Shown one piece after another: positions 43,708 to 52,316 of a DNA stretch of 64,000 nucleotides (positions are counted from its first letter, which is position 1; the number at the start of each line of letters is the position of its first letter). Location: the NCBI GenBank assembly GCA_964385695.1, contig CAYLQA010000006.1, positions 1 through 64,000 of the forward strand, written 5' to 3'. Below the pieces are notes generated by a model. The model made no database searches. It was given only the letters and a program-made list of their open reading frames with translations, and had not been told where the DNA came from. The position numbers and the translations under genes were made by a program. The stretch is from CAYLQA01 sp964385695 (GTDB lineage: Bacteria; Desulfobacterota; Desulfobulbia; Desulfobulbales; Desulfurivibrionaceae).

Positions 43708-44364
43708 ATGGCCAAACGAAAAAAGAAGAAAATAAAACAAAGCAAATCAGACCTTCTTAATCATCTGCAGGATCATATAAGTTTCTTGTCGCTGTCTGCC
43801 AAATCATTCGATCAAGGCGTTGAGGGTGAGGCAAAAAGAATTGCGGTAAGTTTGCGTGTACTTCTCCATGACACAAGCCAATCTCATTCACTATTCAAAC
43901 AACTCGGACAAAAAATAAGCTTTTTCAATACAGCAAACAAATATGCCCCGGACAATCTTCTAAGTCACCATGGATTAACAGCATTACGTGTTGGTAATAA
44001 TGAATCAAAGCATATTGCTCCTCTTGCTGACCGGCACAAAGACAAACCTTTAAAGCAATCATTTTTTCACGATTGGTGGAATGAAGCAGTCATAGTAGAC
44101 AAACACAAAAAGAAATTCAGACGCCGTGATCTTGTGCTTGTCCTGGCAAACCAAGATGGCGGTGCCCATGTGGACCCTGGACTTGACGAGGCCTATTCTA
44201 GGCTTTCTCGTGAAAACTCTGTTGGATGGGTCACTAACGTTGGAGGGAAGGAAGCCCCAGTAAGACCTGTTGAACTAGCAAGTGTTCGTCAAATTTGCTA
44301 CGAAGTTTTGTACACTTTAAAATTAAAATTTCCGGAGTTTTTCACGGAAGATATGACTTTGTAA
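43708..44364 (+). CDS. Cassette-borne protein of unknown function
   Basis: 218 residues with a Lys-rich start (MAKRKKKKIKQSKSDLLNHL), helical segments (AKRIAVSLRVLLHDTSQSHSLFKQLG) and a conserved-looking block GGAHVDPGLDEAYSRLSREN near residue 150. Similar proteins occur in scattered bacteria and I know no function. It is bounded on both sides by attC-like sites, so it is a single-gene cassette. The lysine-rich N-terminus could contact nucleic acid. Confidence 0.75.
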   Translation: MAKRKKKKIKQSKSDLLNHLQDHISFLSLSAKSFDQGVEGEAKRIAVSLRVLLHDTSQSHSLFKQLGQKISFFNTANKYAPDNLLSHHGLTALRVGNNESKHIAPLADRHKDKPLKQSFFHDWWNEAVIVDKHKKKFRRRDLVLVLANQDGGAHVDPGLDEAYSRLSRENSVGWVTNVGGKEAPVRPVELASVRQICYEVLYTLKLKFPEFFTEDMTL

Positions 44365-44366
44365 AA

Positions 44367-44434
44367 GTCTAACAAAATGCTCTAGCGGAAAATCAGGCCT
44401 ACGGCCAGTTTTCTGCTGAGCTCTGTCGTTATGC
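44367..44434. other. attC-like recombination site 2
   Basis: Starts GTCTAAC (fits RYYYAAC) 3 nt after the stop codon of the previous gene and ends GTTATGC (core GTT kept). The inside folds as GCGGAAAA...GGCC-TAC-GGCC...GTTTTCTGC, followed by GCTGAGCTC. A long imperfect hairpin with core sites at both ends and a GCTGAGC right arm is the typical architecture of integron attC sites. The next gene begins 10 nt after it. Confidence 0.8.
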
Positions 44435-44443
44435 TTCAAAGAT

Positions 44444-45217
44444 ATGATACCTAAAGATCCTTACAATGAAATTGCTCAGGCACTTGGCCTAAAAGATCTG
44501 GCTCCCCAGATTTATAAAGACCTGCTCCAGCCATCTGTACAAGAGTTGGGGGAAAACTTGGTAACCGTTGCGAAGTGTGTGGCAATCTCATTAGCCCCAT
44601 TAGAAGCATCCGTATGGGGCTATGCCAAAATAAAAGAATGGCTTAGTGCCAAAATAACGGAAAAGCTCGCACATAAAAATCCAGATGAAATACAAACGCC
44701 ATCATTGCTAGTTGCCGGTCCAGCACTATTTAATCTTACCTTTGCTGCTCATGAGGTAGATTTACGTGAAATGTATGCAAACCTTTTAGCAACAGCAATG
44801 GACAAAAAGCATCACGAAAAAGCGCACCCATCATTTGTGAATATCCTTCAACAACTATCTCCAGACGAGGCCAAAATTATTAGAGAGTTAAGCAAATACA
44901 AACCCGGCCAACTCGTGTGTGAAGCAAAAATGGATAGTGCAACGGGAGCCGTTATCGACGGAGAAAAAGGAGTTTATAGTCAATTTGAAGATTTATGTAA
45001 AAAAATCCATTTGGAAAACCAAAACATGGCTTATGCATATCTGGACAACCTAATTCGTTTAAGAATCTTAAATGAATATAGTTGGACAGATGCGAAGTAT
45101 ATTCCTGAAGGAAGCAATGAGCGAAGTTTTTGGACGCCTTACATCGAACACGGTAACTGCGAGACAATTTTCATTACAGAATTTGGGCAAACCTTTATTG
45201 AAGCCTGTGTCGAATAA
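44444..45217 (+). CDS. Abi-alpha/DUF4393-family abortive infection protein
   Basis: 257 residues. The block LVAGPALFNLTFAAHEVDLREMYANLLATAMDK (residues 87-119) followed by HPSFVNILQQLSPDEAKIIREL is characteristic of the Abi-alpha (DUF4393) family, whose named founder was linked to phage abortive infection. The N-terminus is a helix-rich segment. The mechanism is unknown. It is carried on the cassette after attC site 2; no clear attC follows it, so the array may end or be eroded here. An ACCTAAC at 45236 may be a relic. Confidence 0.75.
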   Translation: MIPKDPYNEIAQALGLKDLAPQIYKDLLQPSVQELGENLVTVAKCVAISLAPLEASVWGYAKIKEWLSAKITEKLAHKNPDEIQTPSLLVAGPALFNLTFAAHEVDLREMYANLLATAMDKKHHEKAHPSFVNILQQLSPDEAKIIRELSKYKPGQLVCEAKMDSATGAVIDGEKGVYSQFEDLCKKIHLENQNMAYAYLDNLIRLRILNEYSWTDAKYIPEGSNERSFWTPYIEHGNCETIFITEFGQTFIEACVE

Positions 45218-45358
45218 GAGTTTTGGGGACATAGTACCTAACCGAAGATTTTATCTTACATACCACTAGCAAAAATGAGTTTATTAAAAACTAACCTGCG
45301 ATAATCCAAGAAAATTTCTATTTCAATTATAAAAAACGGGTCGAAAAAGGGGGAAATC

Positions 45359-46399
45359 ATGGATTATTTTTCCGAACGTGGTGTGCTTGAAGCGCCACCA
45401 ATAAAACGTGCTGCATATTCTGATAGAACAGCCTGGCTTTTGGCTGAGTTTTCACGCTTGGTATATGAAGAGCTCCCCCAGGAAAAACTCGTCAAAGGAA
45501 TGCTGCCCGACGTCAAAAAGCTGGTTGAAAAGAACGAGAACGACGCTGAGCTTGAGGCCATTCTGCTGCAATTGATTGAGCGCTCCGAACGGCAGCAAAG
45601 CCATGTTGAAACAATTTTGGATAAAAATAAGATCAAGCTCGTCGACTCGTTTGTGAAGGGAGATACCGAGGCATTGCTTGCGGAAATAGACGATGCGGAT
45701 GAGTGCTTTCTGGTTTTGGCCTTTCGCGGCACATCCTCGGTAAAAGACGTTTTTACCGATGCGAGAGCGAAGTTGCAACCAGCAAAAGGAGGTGGTCGCG
45801 CTCATAAAGGATTCCATGATGGTTTGCATTTGGTTTTAGAAGATATTCGAGAGTGTGTTGCGAAGCAGGATCAAGCGAAACCTCTGTATATTGCGGGGCA
45901 CTCCCTCGGGGGCGCTTGGGCCATGCTGGCCACCAAGTATTTACAGGATTTTAATATCGGCGCTACCTACACCTATGGTTGCCCTCGTGTTGCAGACGAT
46001 GATTTCTATGCGGCTGTACGTTCCCCTGTTTACCGTGTTGTGCATAGGGCTGATATGGTGACACGCTTGCCTTTTGGCGCGGGGATGCGATTTGCTTTAA
46101 ACATTATTCGCTTAGTTCCAATAAATGGTACCAAGCGTCTCAGCGAGTGGTTGCGCCGCAAATTCGAGGGTTACACGCATTATGGCCATCTCGCATACCT
46201 TAAGGGGGAACTCAAAACCGAGACTACTCCCTCCACTGTCACCGTGAGACACAGCCCGAATATTTTTATTGTGCTTGAGGACTTTGGCAAACAGGTTGTG
46301 AACTCTTTCGGGAATCTGGCCAAGGACCATTTTATGCTGAACTATTCTGAGAAATTGGGCCAACGGGCTAAAGACAAATGCGCTCAAATAAAAATATGA
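45359..46399 (+). CDS. Class 3 lipase-like alpha/beta hydrolase
   Basis: 346 residues. CFLVLAFRGTSSVKDVFTDA near residue 118, the nucleophile elbow IAGHSLGGAWAM near 180, YGCPRVADDDFY near 210, RADMVTRLP near 230 and YTHYGHLAYL near 265 supply Ser, Asp and His of the Lipase_3 family. No signal peptide is visible, so it may act inside the cell or be released otherwise. Substrate unknown. AAGGGGG lies before the ATG. Confidence 0.85.
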   Translation: MDYFSERGVLEAPPIKRAAYSDRTAWLLAEFSRLVYEELPQEKLVKGMLPDVKKLVEKNENDAELEAILLQLIERSERQQSHVETILDKNKIKLVDSFVKGDTEALLAEIDDADECFLVLAFRGTSSVKDVFTDARAKLQPAKGGGRAHKGFHDGLHLVLEDIRECVAKQDQAKPLYIAGHSLGGAWAMLATKYLQDFNIGATYTYGCPRVADDDFYAAVRSPVYRVVHRADMVTRLPFGAGMRFALNIIRLVPINGTKRLSEWLRRKFEGYTHYGHLAYLKGELKTETTPSTVTVRHSPNIFIVLEDFGKQVVNSFGNLAKDHFMLNYSEKLGQRAKDKCAQIKI

Positions 46400-46727
46400 A
46401 GTTATGCCCAAAGCAAGAATTTCCATATATGGGTGAAATAATAGTACCCGGAGGCAAATCCAGATGGGTGACATTGATATCAAGACAGCCATAGACGCCC
46501 TGGAGTTTGGAGTTCCAGGGACAATACTTAATAAATTTCCCTTCCTCTCCATGAGTTGCTCAAGATACGTTATATTTTTTTGAGATCGAGCAAAACTAAG
46601 AAATTCTCTGATCCGCTATATCAACTTTTTTTTACAATAGAATTCCATTACCTTTAGGCATCGGCTGTTTGGGTTTTGTTCAATCAAAACTCATGCTAGC
46701 CTCAACCTCAGAGCGTCTTTAAAGATT
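46400..46727. other. Intergenic stretch holding one doubtful small ORF
   Basis: 328 nt between the lipase and the antiporter gene. Apart from the 39-codon frame at 46464-46583 nothing is evident. The 3' half is AT-rich and may hold the antiporter promoter. Confidence 0.45.
46464..46583 (+). pseudogene. Doubtful small ORF or 5' fragment of a lost gene, 39 aa
   Basis: GGAGG 9 nt upstream of an ATG opens MGDIDIKTAIDALEFGVPGT, which is protein-like, but the frame ends after 39 codons in low-quality sequence. It may be the start of a gene cut by deletion. No family is recognised. Confidence 0.25.
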
Positions 46728-48380
46728 ATGGAATTTCTCCACACAGCGTCATTCATCAACAGTATCTGGGTGGGCAGCGCCTTTTTGTTTGGCTTTGCCT
46801 TTAAGCGCTTTAATCTGCCGCCTATGCTCGGGTTTCTGCTCTCCGGCTTTCTCATGAATTTTCTGGGCCTGACCAATGGCTCGCTCGCCTTGGACAAGAT
46901 CGCCGATTTGGGAATTATCCTGCTGCTCTTCACCATCGGCCTCAAGCTTGATATTAAAGGGCTTGCAAAGCGCGAGGTGTGGGGCGGGGCCACCATCCAT
47001 GCCCTGGCCACCATCTTTTTTCTGGCCCTGCTCGTCATGGCTGGCGCAACCTTGGGGCTGAACCAGTTTGTCGGGCTTGCGTTGCCCCAGGCCGCCTTGA
47101 TCGGCTTTGCCCTGAGTTTTTCCAGCACGGTCTTTGCCGTGAAGTTTTTAGAGGAAAAAGGCGAGATGAACGCCATGCATGGCCGGGCCTCCATCGGCAT
47201 CCTTATCATGCAGGATCTGATGGCGGTCTTTTTTCTCACCCTGTCCAAGGGGGAGTTTCCTTCCATCTGGGCCTTGGCCTTGCCCCTGGTCCTGCTTGCC
47301 CTGCGGCCGCTATTGCTGCACATCATCGACCATGTTGACCATGGCGAGCTCTTGCCCCTTGCCGGCTTTTTTATCGCCCTGGTGGTGGGTACCACCAGCT
47401 TTTCCCTGGTGGGCCTGAAGCCTGATCTTGGCGCCTTGCTGGTCGGGATGCTGGTCGGCTCCCATCCGCGTGCGCTGGAGCTGTCCCAATCGCTCTATAG
47501 TTTTAAGGATCTCTTTCTGGTCGGGTTCTTTTTTCAGATTGGTCTCACCGGCCTGCCCCGGGTGGAGCATGTGCTCATTGCCCTGGCCTTGCTCGCAGCC
47601 ATGCCGTTAAAGTCTTTTTTCTACTTCCTGGTTCTGACCCGGTTCCGCTTGCGGGCCCGCACCAGTGTGCTGGCTGCCCTGACGCTCTCCAACTATTCCG
47701 AGTTCGGTCTGTTGGTTGCGGCCATTGCCGCGAAAAAGGGCTGGCTGAGCCCGGAGTGGTTGATCATCATTGCCCTGGCCTTGACCTTTTCCTTTTTGTT
47801 TGCCGCCCCCTTAAATTCCAAGGCAAATGCCCTGTATGACCGATTTGCCGACTTTTTCCATCGCTTTGAGACCAAGACCCGGCACCCGGATGATTTTGAG
47901 ATTGATCTTGGCCCGGCAGATATTCTCATCTTTGGCATGGGGCCGTTCGGGTCCATGGCCTATGACACCACCCGTGAGCGTGTGGCAGACAAGGTGCTTG
48001 CCGTGGATCACAACAAAAAAATCGTGGGGCAGCACCAGGAAGTAGGCCGCAAGGTGATATGGGGGGATGCCACGGATTATGATTTTTGGCACAAGATCGA
48101 TCTTGCGAAGATCAAGATCATTATGCTGACCATGACCAATCACCATGCAAACCTTTTGGCCCTGCAGGAGATCAAATCCGCCGGGTTCACAGGCCCGGTT
48201 ACGGCAACGGCCCGTTTTGAGGATGATCGCCTTGAGCTGGAAAAGGCCGGAGCCACGGCGGCCTATAATATCTTTGCCGAGGCAGGCGCAGGCTATGCCG
48301 ATCATGTCTGCCGCGCCACCGGCCTTGTCTGCAAAACCGAGTTTGTTGTCTCCGGCTCTGAGATACCTGTGCTAAAGTAA
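46728..48380 (+). CDS. Kef-type CPA2 cation/proton antiporter with TrkA-N domain
   Basis: 550 residues. About the first 385 form a dozen membrane helices (LPPMLGFLLSGFLMNFLGL; ALSFSSTVFAVKFLEEKGEM; HGRASIGILIMQDLMAVFF). A cytosolic Rossmann TrkA-N/RCK domain (about 405-540; DILIFGMGPFGSMAYDTTRE) follows. It probably exchanges K+ or Na+ for protons under ligand control. The family includes glutathione-gated KefB/KefC; gating here is unknown and no KefF/G partner is present. Confidence 0.9.
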   Translation: MEFLHTASFINSIWVGSAFLFGFAFKRFNLPPMLGFLLSGFLMNFLGLTNGSLALDKIADLGIILLLFTIGLKLDIKGLAKREVWGGATIHALATIFFLALLVMAGATLGLNQFVGLALPQAALIGFALSFSSTVFAVKFLEEKGEMNAMHGRASIGILIMQDLMAVFFLTLSKGEFPSIWALALPLVLLALRPLLLHIIDHVDHGELLPLAGFFIALVVGTTSFSLVGLKPDLGALLVGMLVGSHPRALELSQSLYSFKDLFLVGFFFQIGLTGLPRVEHVLIALALLAAMPLKSFFYFLVLTRFRLRARTSVLAALTLSNYSEFGLLVAAIAAKKGWLSPEWLIIIALALTFSFLFAAPLNSKANALYDRFADFFHRFETKTRHPDDFEIDLGPADILIFGMGPFGSMAYDTTRERVADKVLAVDHNKKIVGQHQEVGRKVIWGDATDYDFWHKIDLAKIKIIMLTMTNHHANLLALQEIKSAGFTGPVTATARFEDDRLELEKAGATAAYNIFAEAGAGYADHVCRATGLVCKTEFVVSGSEIPVLK

Positions 48381-48430
48381 CTGAATACGCAGGTTGTACT
48401 CTGTCCTCAATAATGCCGGTGTAATATTCT

Positions 48431-49081
48431 ATGAAAAAACCGCTCCATTTCCTTCTTGTTATTTTGCTAGCATTGGCAAAGCCGTTTTTAGCCAACGCCA
48501 AAAAGGAAATGCGAATCGAGGGCATATCAGCCCAGGCGCCTTTGAGCGAGTATTCCGGCTCCCAGGCCTGTGCTGCCTGCCATCAAGGGATATACGATAC
48601 ATGGAAGACGCGGGCAAAGGGCTCCTTTGTTCGCTATCGCAAAGATATCAAGGGTGAGATCCCGGTGGCTTGGCAGAACAGCCCCATCCGAGAAGAAGAT
48701 ATTTATGTGGTGGTGGGCAAGAGAAGAAAGATGGCGTTTGTTGATAAGGATTGGCGGGTAATTCCCTACGAGTTTAAGCTGAAAAAGGGTAAATGGAAAA
48801 AGCGTGATGGCTGGGCAAGACATAACTACGATTATCGGGAACGCTGCGCGCCCTGCCACACCGTGGCCCTGGATCGTCACTCTTTAAATTTTAAGGAGCT
48901 GAATGTGGGCTGTGAGGCCTGCCATGGTCCGGGCAAAAAGCACGCGCAAGACCCTGCTGCTAAAATAGCAGTGCCTGGCAAGGGGACGGATCTCCAGTTT
49001 ATGTGCCGAAAATGCCATAATTCAAGAAAGAACCATGCCCGTGCGCTTGATAACTTTAGCGGAGACTTTCACAAAAAATAA
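48431..49081 (+). CDS. Exported tetraheme c-type cytochrome, c554 family
   Basis: 216 residues with a Sec signal (about 1-23). Four CxxCH haem sites: CAACH (C47), CAPCH, CEACH and CRKCH. SEYSGSQACAACHQGIYDTW matches the cytochrome c554 entry motif. It is periplasmic and shuttles electrons; the partner reductase is unknown. It is followed 4 nt later by the shikimate kinase gene, an unexpected neighbour that probably reflects chance operon building. Confidence 0.88.
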   Translation: MKKPLHFLLVILLALAKPFLANAKKEMRIEGISAQAPLSEYSGSQACAACHQGIYDTWKTRAKGSFVRYRKDIKGEIPVAWQNSPIREEDIYVVVGKRRKMAFVDKDWRVIPYEFKLKKGKWKKRDGWARHNYDYRERCAPCHTVALDRHSLNFKELNVGCEACHGPGKKHAQDPAAKIAVPGKGTDLQFMCRKCHNSRKNHARALDNFSGDFHKK

Positions 49082-49085
49082 TCCC

Positions 49086-49595
49086 ATGAAATCAAACCTC
49101 ACCCTCATCGGCATGCCCGGGGCCGGAAAGAGCACCATCGGCATCATCTTGGCCAAGTTTTTATCATTCGGCTTTATCGATACGGATGTCCTCATCCAGA
49201 TCAACCGGCAAAAATCACTGCAGCAGATACTTGATGAAAGCGATCATCTCAACCTGCGCAGGATCGAAGAAGAGGAGATACTGAAACTCAATGTGGATAG
49301 GCACATCATTGCCACCGGCGGCAGCGCTGTGTACAGCGAAAAGGCCATGGCGCACCTCAAGGCGATATCCACCATCATTTTTTTGGAAGTAGGCTATGAA
49401 GAACTGACAAGGCGAATTCATAATTTTGGTACGCGGGGCATAGCCCGGGCAAGCGACCAGACATTCAGTGATTTGTTTGCGGAACGGCAGGTGCTTTACA
49501 ACAGATATGCGGAGTTCACCATTGACTGCAACACCCTTGACCAGGAAGAGATCGCTGAGGAAATTTCAAAAATGATTCAGGCCAAAGAGTTCTAA
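49086..49595 (+). CDS. aroK: Shikimate kinase
   Basis: 169 residues, P-loop kinase. LTLIGMPGAGKSTIG is Walker A, GFIDTDVLIQ carries the shikimate-binding Asp, ATGGSAVYSE the glycine-rich substrate loop, and FAERQVLYNRYAEFTIDC the C-terminal Arg. The LID (RIHNFGTRGIARA) is slightly unusual, so a related small-molecule kinase cannot be excluded. ATG at 49086 directly after the cytochrome stop is preferred over a longer overlapping frame. Confidence 0.8.
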   Translation: MKSNLTLIGMPGAGKSTIGIILAKFLSFGFIDTDVLIQINRQKSLQQILDESDHLNLRRIEEEEILKLNVDRHIIATGGSAVYSEKAMAHLKAISTIIFLEVGYEELTRRIHNFGTRGIARASDQTFSDLFAERQVLYNRYAEFTIDCNTLDQEEIAEEISKMIQAKEF

Positions 49596-49611
49596 TAAAA
49601 GAGGATAAATC

Positions 49612-49899
49612 ATGACAAAGAGCAGAAAACGCATTGTTGTAACTGTGATCGGCAAGGATGAGGTCGGAATCGTTGCCAAGGTTGCCACCGCCCTTGCGGA
49701 AAACAGTATCAATATCATCGACATCAACCAAAAACTCCTTGGTGACGAGATCTTTGCCATGACCCTGCTGGCCGACAGGATTGGCTCCAGCCTTTCCCTG
49801 CCCGATATCACGGCCAAGCTCAAGGAGTCCATCAAGGGCATGTCCCTTGAGGTCACGGTGCAGGATTCGGAAGTTTTTCAATACATGCACAGGGTATAG
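49612..49899 (+). CDS. ACT-domain protein, UPF0237 family
   Basis: 95 residues forming one ACT domain: RIVVTVIGKDEVGIVAKVAT, then ENSINIIDINQKLLGDEIFAM. Members are encoded next to DUF711/UPF0210 genes in many bacteria and are assumed to bind a small ligand such as an amino acid and modulate that partner. The pair is present here, with the partner 9 nt downstream. AGAGGA lies before the ATG. Confidence 0.9.
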   Translation: MTKSRKRIVVTVIGKDEVGIVAKVATALAENSINIIDINQKLLGDEIFAMTLLADRIGSSLSLPDITAKLKESIKGMSLEVTVQDSEVFQYMHRV

Positions 49900-49908
49900 G
49901 GGCAAGCG

Positions 49909-51273
49909 ATGAAATTTACCAACGAAGAGATACTTGAAACGGTAGGCATGATCGCCGAAGACAAGCTGGATATTAGGACAGTGACCCTGGGGATCTCTCT
50001 TTTTGATTGTTCCGATCCTGATCCTGCTGCCTGTGCGCACAAGGTTCGGGAAAAGATTTTACTCAACGGCGCCAAGCTGAGCACAAAAACAGATTTTGTC
50101 TCGGACGAATACGGGTTGCCCATTGTGAATAAGCGGATCAGCCTTACCCCTATTTCCCAGGTGGTGCCAATGGCAGATCCTGCCGCCTTTATAGAGGTGG
50201 CCCAGGCCGTGGATGAGGCGGCAGCAGAGCTGGGCGTGGATTTTGTCGGCGGCTACACAGCCAATATCCAAAAGGGCCAAACCGCCATTGAAAAAGCGAT
50301 GATTGCGGCCATGCCGGAGGTCTTGGCCACCACCCGGCGTTTTTGCGCCTCGGTTGTGCTTGCCTCCACCAAGTCGGGCATTAATATCGATGGCTGTTAC
50401 ACCATGAGCCGGGTCATGAAGGATGCGGCCGAGCGCACTGCTGACCAGGATGGCATCGGCTGCGCCAAGCTGGTTCTCTTTGCCAACCCTGTTGAGGACA
50501 ACCCTTTCATGGCCGGGGCTTATTACGGGGCAGGGGAGAGCGAAAGCTCAATCCTCGTCGGCGTGAGCGGCCCAGGAGCCGTGCGCCGCGCCCTGGAAAA
50601 ACTCGGGCCTGATGCCGATCTCGGCGAGGTGGCCGAGGCCATTAAAAAGAGCGCCTTTAAGATTACCCGCGCCGGAGAACTGGTCGGCAAAAAGATCGCC
50701 AAGCAGCTTGGTGTCTCCTTTGGCAACCTTGATCTCTCCCTTGCCCCCACCCCTGCCGAGGGCGACTCGGTGGGGCAGATTTTAGAGACCATGGGTCTTG
50801 CCATGCCAGGTGCGCCCGGCTCCACCGCTGCCCTGATGATGCTGAACGATGCCGTAAAAAAGGGCGGTCTTTTTGCCTCCTCATCCGTGGGCGGGCTTTC
50901 CGGCGCCTTTATTCCGGTCAGTGAGGATGCCTCCATGATCGAGGCCGCTAAAGTTGGCGCAATCACCATTGAAAAACTCGAGGCCATGACCAGCGTCTGC
51001 TCAGTGGGCTTGGACATGGTCGCCATCCCCGGTGACACCAGCGCCGAAACCCTGGCCGCAATCATAGCCGATGAGATGGCCATTGGCTGTGCCAACGGCA
51101 AAACCACGGCAGTGCGGATCATTCCGGCCCCAGGCAAGAGGGTGGGCGATTCCGTCCATTATGGCGGGCTGTTGGGCGAGGCCCCGATCATGGCAGTGAG
51201 CCAGGTTTCGGCAGATACCTTTGTCAAAAGAGGGGGCCGTATCCCTGCGCCTTTGCAGTCGTTGAAGAACTAG
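49909..51273 (+). CDS. DUF711/UPF0210 (PFL-like) protein
   Basis: 454 residues, full length for the family. DFVGGYTANIQKGQT, DGCYTMSRVMKDAAERTADQDGIGCAKLV and LDLSLAPTPAEGDSVGQILE are conserved blocks. The fold is related to pyruvate formate-lyase-like enzymes but lacks the glycyl radical motif. The reaction is unknown. Its stop codon lies in a CTAGTGTC sequence that begins a possible MITE relic. Confidence 0.88.
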   Translation: MKFTNEEILETVGMIAEDKLDIRTVTLGISLFDCSDPDPAACAHKVREKILLNGAKLSTKTDFVSDEYGLPIVNKRISLTPISQVVPMADPAAFIEVAQAVDEAAAELGVDFVGGYTANIQKGQTAIEKAMIAAMPEVLATTRRFCASVVLASTKSGINIDGCYTMSRVMKDAAERTADQDGIGCAKLVLFANPVEDNPFMAGAYYGAGESESSILVGVSGPGAVRRALEKLGPDADLGEVAEAIKKSAFKITRAGELVGKKIAKQLGVSFGNLDLSLAPTPAEGDSVGQILETMGLAMPGAPGSTAALMMLNDAVKKGGLFASSSVGGLSGAFIPVSEDASMIEAAKVGAITIEKLEAMTSVCSVGLDMVAIPGDTSAETLAAIIADEMAIGCANGKTTAVRIIPAPGKRVGDSVHYGGLLGEAPIMAVSQVSADTFVKRGGRIPAPLQSLKN

Positions 51274-51372
51274 TGTCATGTCAAGCCTGTGATGGACATT
51301 ATACCCCTCTTCCCTTGGGTGAGGGGGATAAGACGGAACGATTGCGCCATTTTATACATGACACGATACTGG
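51270..51372. repeat. Possible diverged relative of the MITE at 56716
   Basis: The left end CTAGTGTCATGTCAAG and the right end CATGACACGATACTGG are imperfect inverted repeats. The left arm matches the left arm of the 56716 element at most of the first 16 positions, and the reverse complement of the right end continues AAAATGGCGCAAT, like the 56716 arm (AAATGGCGTAAT). The centre has its own CCCCTC/GAGGGG hairpin. It is shorter (103 bp) and diverged. Confidence 0.45.
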
Positions 51373-51415
51373 AAGTTTTGTTTGAGAAAATTTAACAAAA
51401 GAATGAGGGGCTAAG

Positions 51416-52309
51416 ATGAGGGGGAAATTTGTATCGTTAGTATGCGCTCTGGGCGTTGGGATTATGACTTTGCCTGCGCCTGTGATGGCGGCAGAAGAGG
51501 TAAAGATCACACCTGCCCAGGTTGCCGAGCAGATTTACATGATGAAAGGCCAAGGCGGTAATCTCGGTCTATTCATCGGCGAGGACGGGACCTTTCTCAT
51601 CGATGATCAATTTGCCCCATTGACGGATAAAATTGTGGCGGCCATCAAAGAGGTTGGCGGCGACTTTCCCAAATTTCTGCTCAACACCCATTACCATGGC
51701 GACCACACCGGCGGCAATGAGAACCTCGGCCAGGGCGGCACCCTGATTTTCTCCCACGATAATGTGCGTGAGCGCTTAAGCTCCGGCTCCTTTATCGCGG
51801 CCTTCAACAAAAAGCGGGAAGCGGTTGCTAAGCATGGCTTGCCTGTGGTGACCTTTTCCGAGGATATCAGCTTTCATCTCAACGGCGATACGGTGCACGC
51901 CATCCATGTGCCCTCTGCCCATACCGACGGCGACAGCTTTATCCATTTTCAGGCGGCCAATGTTATCCATGCAGGCGATCTCTTTTTTAACGGCTTTTAC
52001 CCGTTCATCGATGTCCATCACGGCGGTGACCTTAAGGGGATGATCAAGGGGGTGGATAAGGTTTTATCCCTGGCAGATGATAAGACGAAGATTATTCCAG
52101 GGCACGGCCCCTTGGCGGATAAGGCGCAGTTGGCCGAGTACCGCAAGATGCTCGCTATTGCCTATGAAAGGCTGAGAAAGCTCAAGGCGGCAGGGAAAAC
52201 CGCCCAGGAGGCAGTCGCAGCCAAGCCCCTGGCCGATCTCGAGGCAATCTGGGGCGATGGTCTCTTCACGGGTGAGCGTTGGATCGAGCTGATCTATCCC
52301 GGCGTCTAA
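51416..52309 (+). CDS. Exported metallo-beta-lactamase-fold hydrolase
   Basis: 297 residues. A Sec signal ends near PAPVMAAEE. NTHYHGDHTGGNE gives the HxHxDH zinc motif; the other ligands lie in HVPSAHTDGD, HAGDLFFNGFYPF and IPGHGPLAD. It is a periplasmic MBL-fold hydrolase of unknown substrate, similar to the stand-alone exported class and not proven to act on beta-lactams. GAGGGG lies before the ATG. Its stop faces the putA stop 7 nt away. Confidence 0.85.
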   Translation: MRGKFVSLVCALGVGIMTLPAPVMAAEEVKITPAQVAEQIYMMKGQGGNLGLFIGEDGTFLIDDQFAPLTDKIVAAIKEVGGDFPKFLLNTHYHGDHTGGNENLGQGGTLIFSHDNVRERLSSGSFIAAFNKKREAVAKHGLPVVTFSEDISFHLNGDTVHAIHVPSAHTDGDSFIHFQAANVIHAGDLFFNGFYPFIDVHHGGDLKGMIKGVDKVLSLADDKTKIIPGHGPLADKAQLAEYRKMLAIAYERLRKLKAAGKTAQEAVAAKPLADLEAIWGDGLFTGERWIELIYPGV

Positions 52310-52316
52310 ATCCGTA

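Noticed and set aside
45236..45242. ACCTAAC as left core of a third attC
   Set aside because: No GTTRRRY partner within the next 140 nt and no foldable arm; at most a relic.
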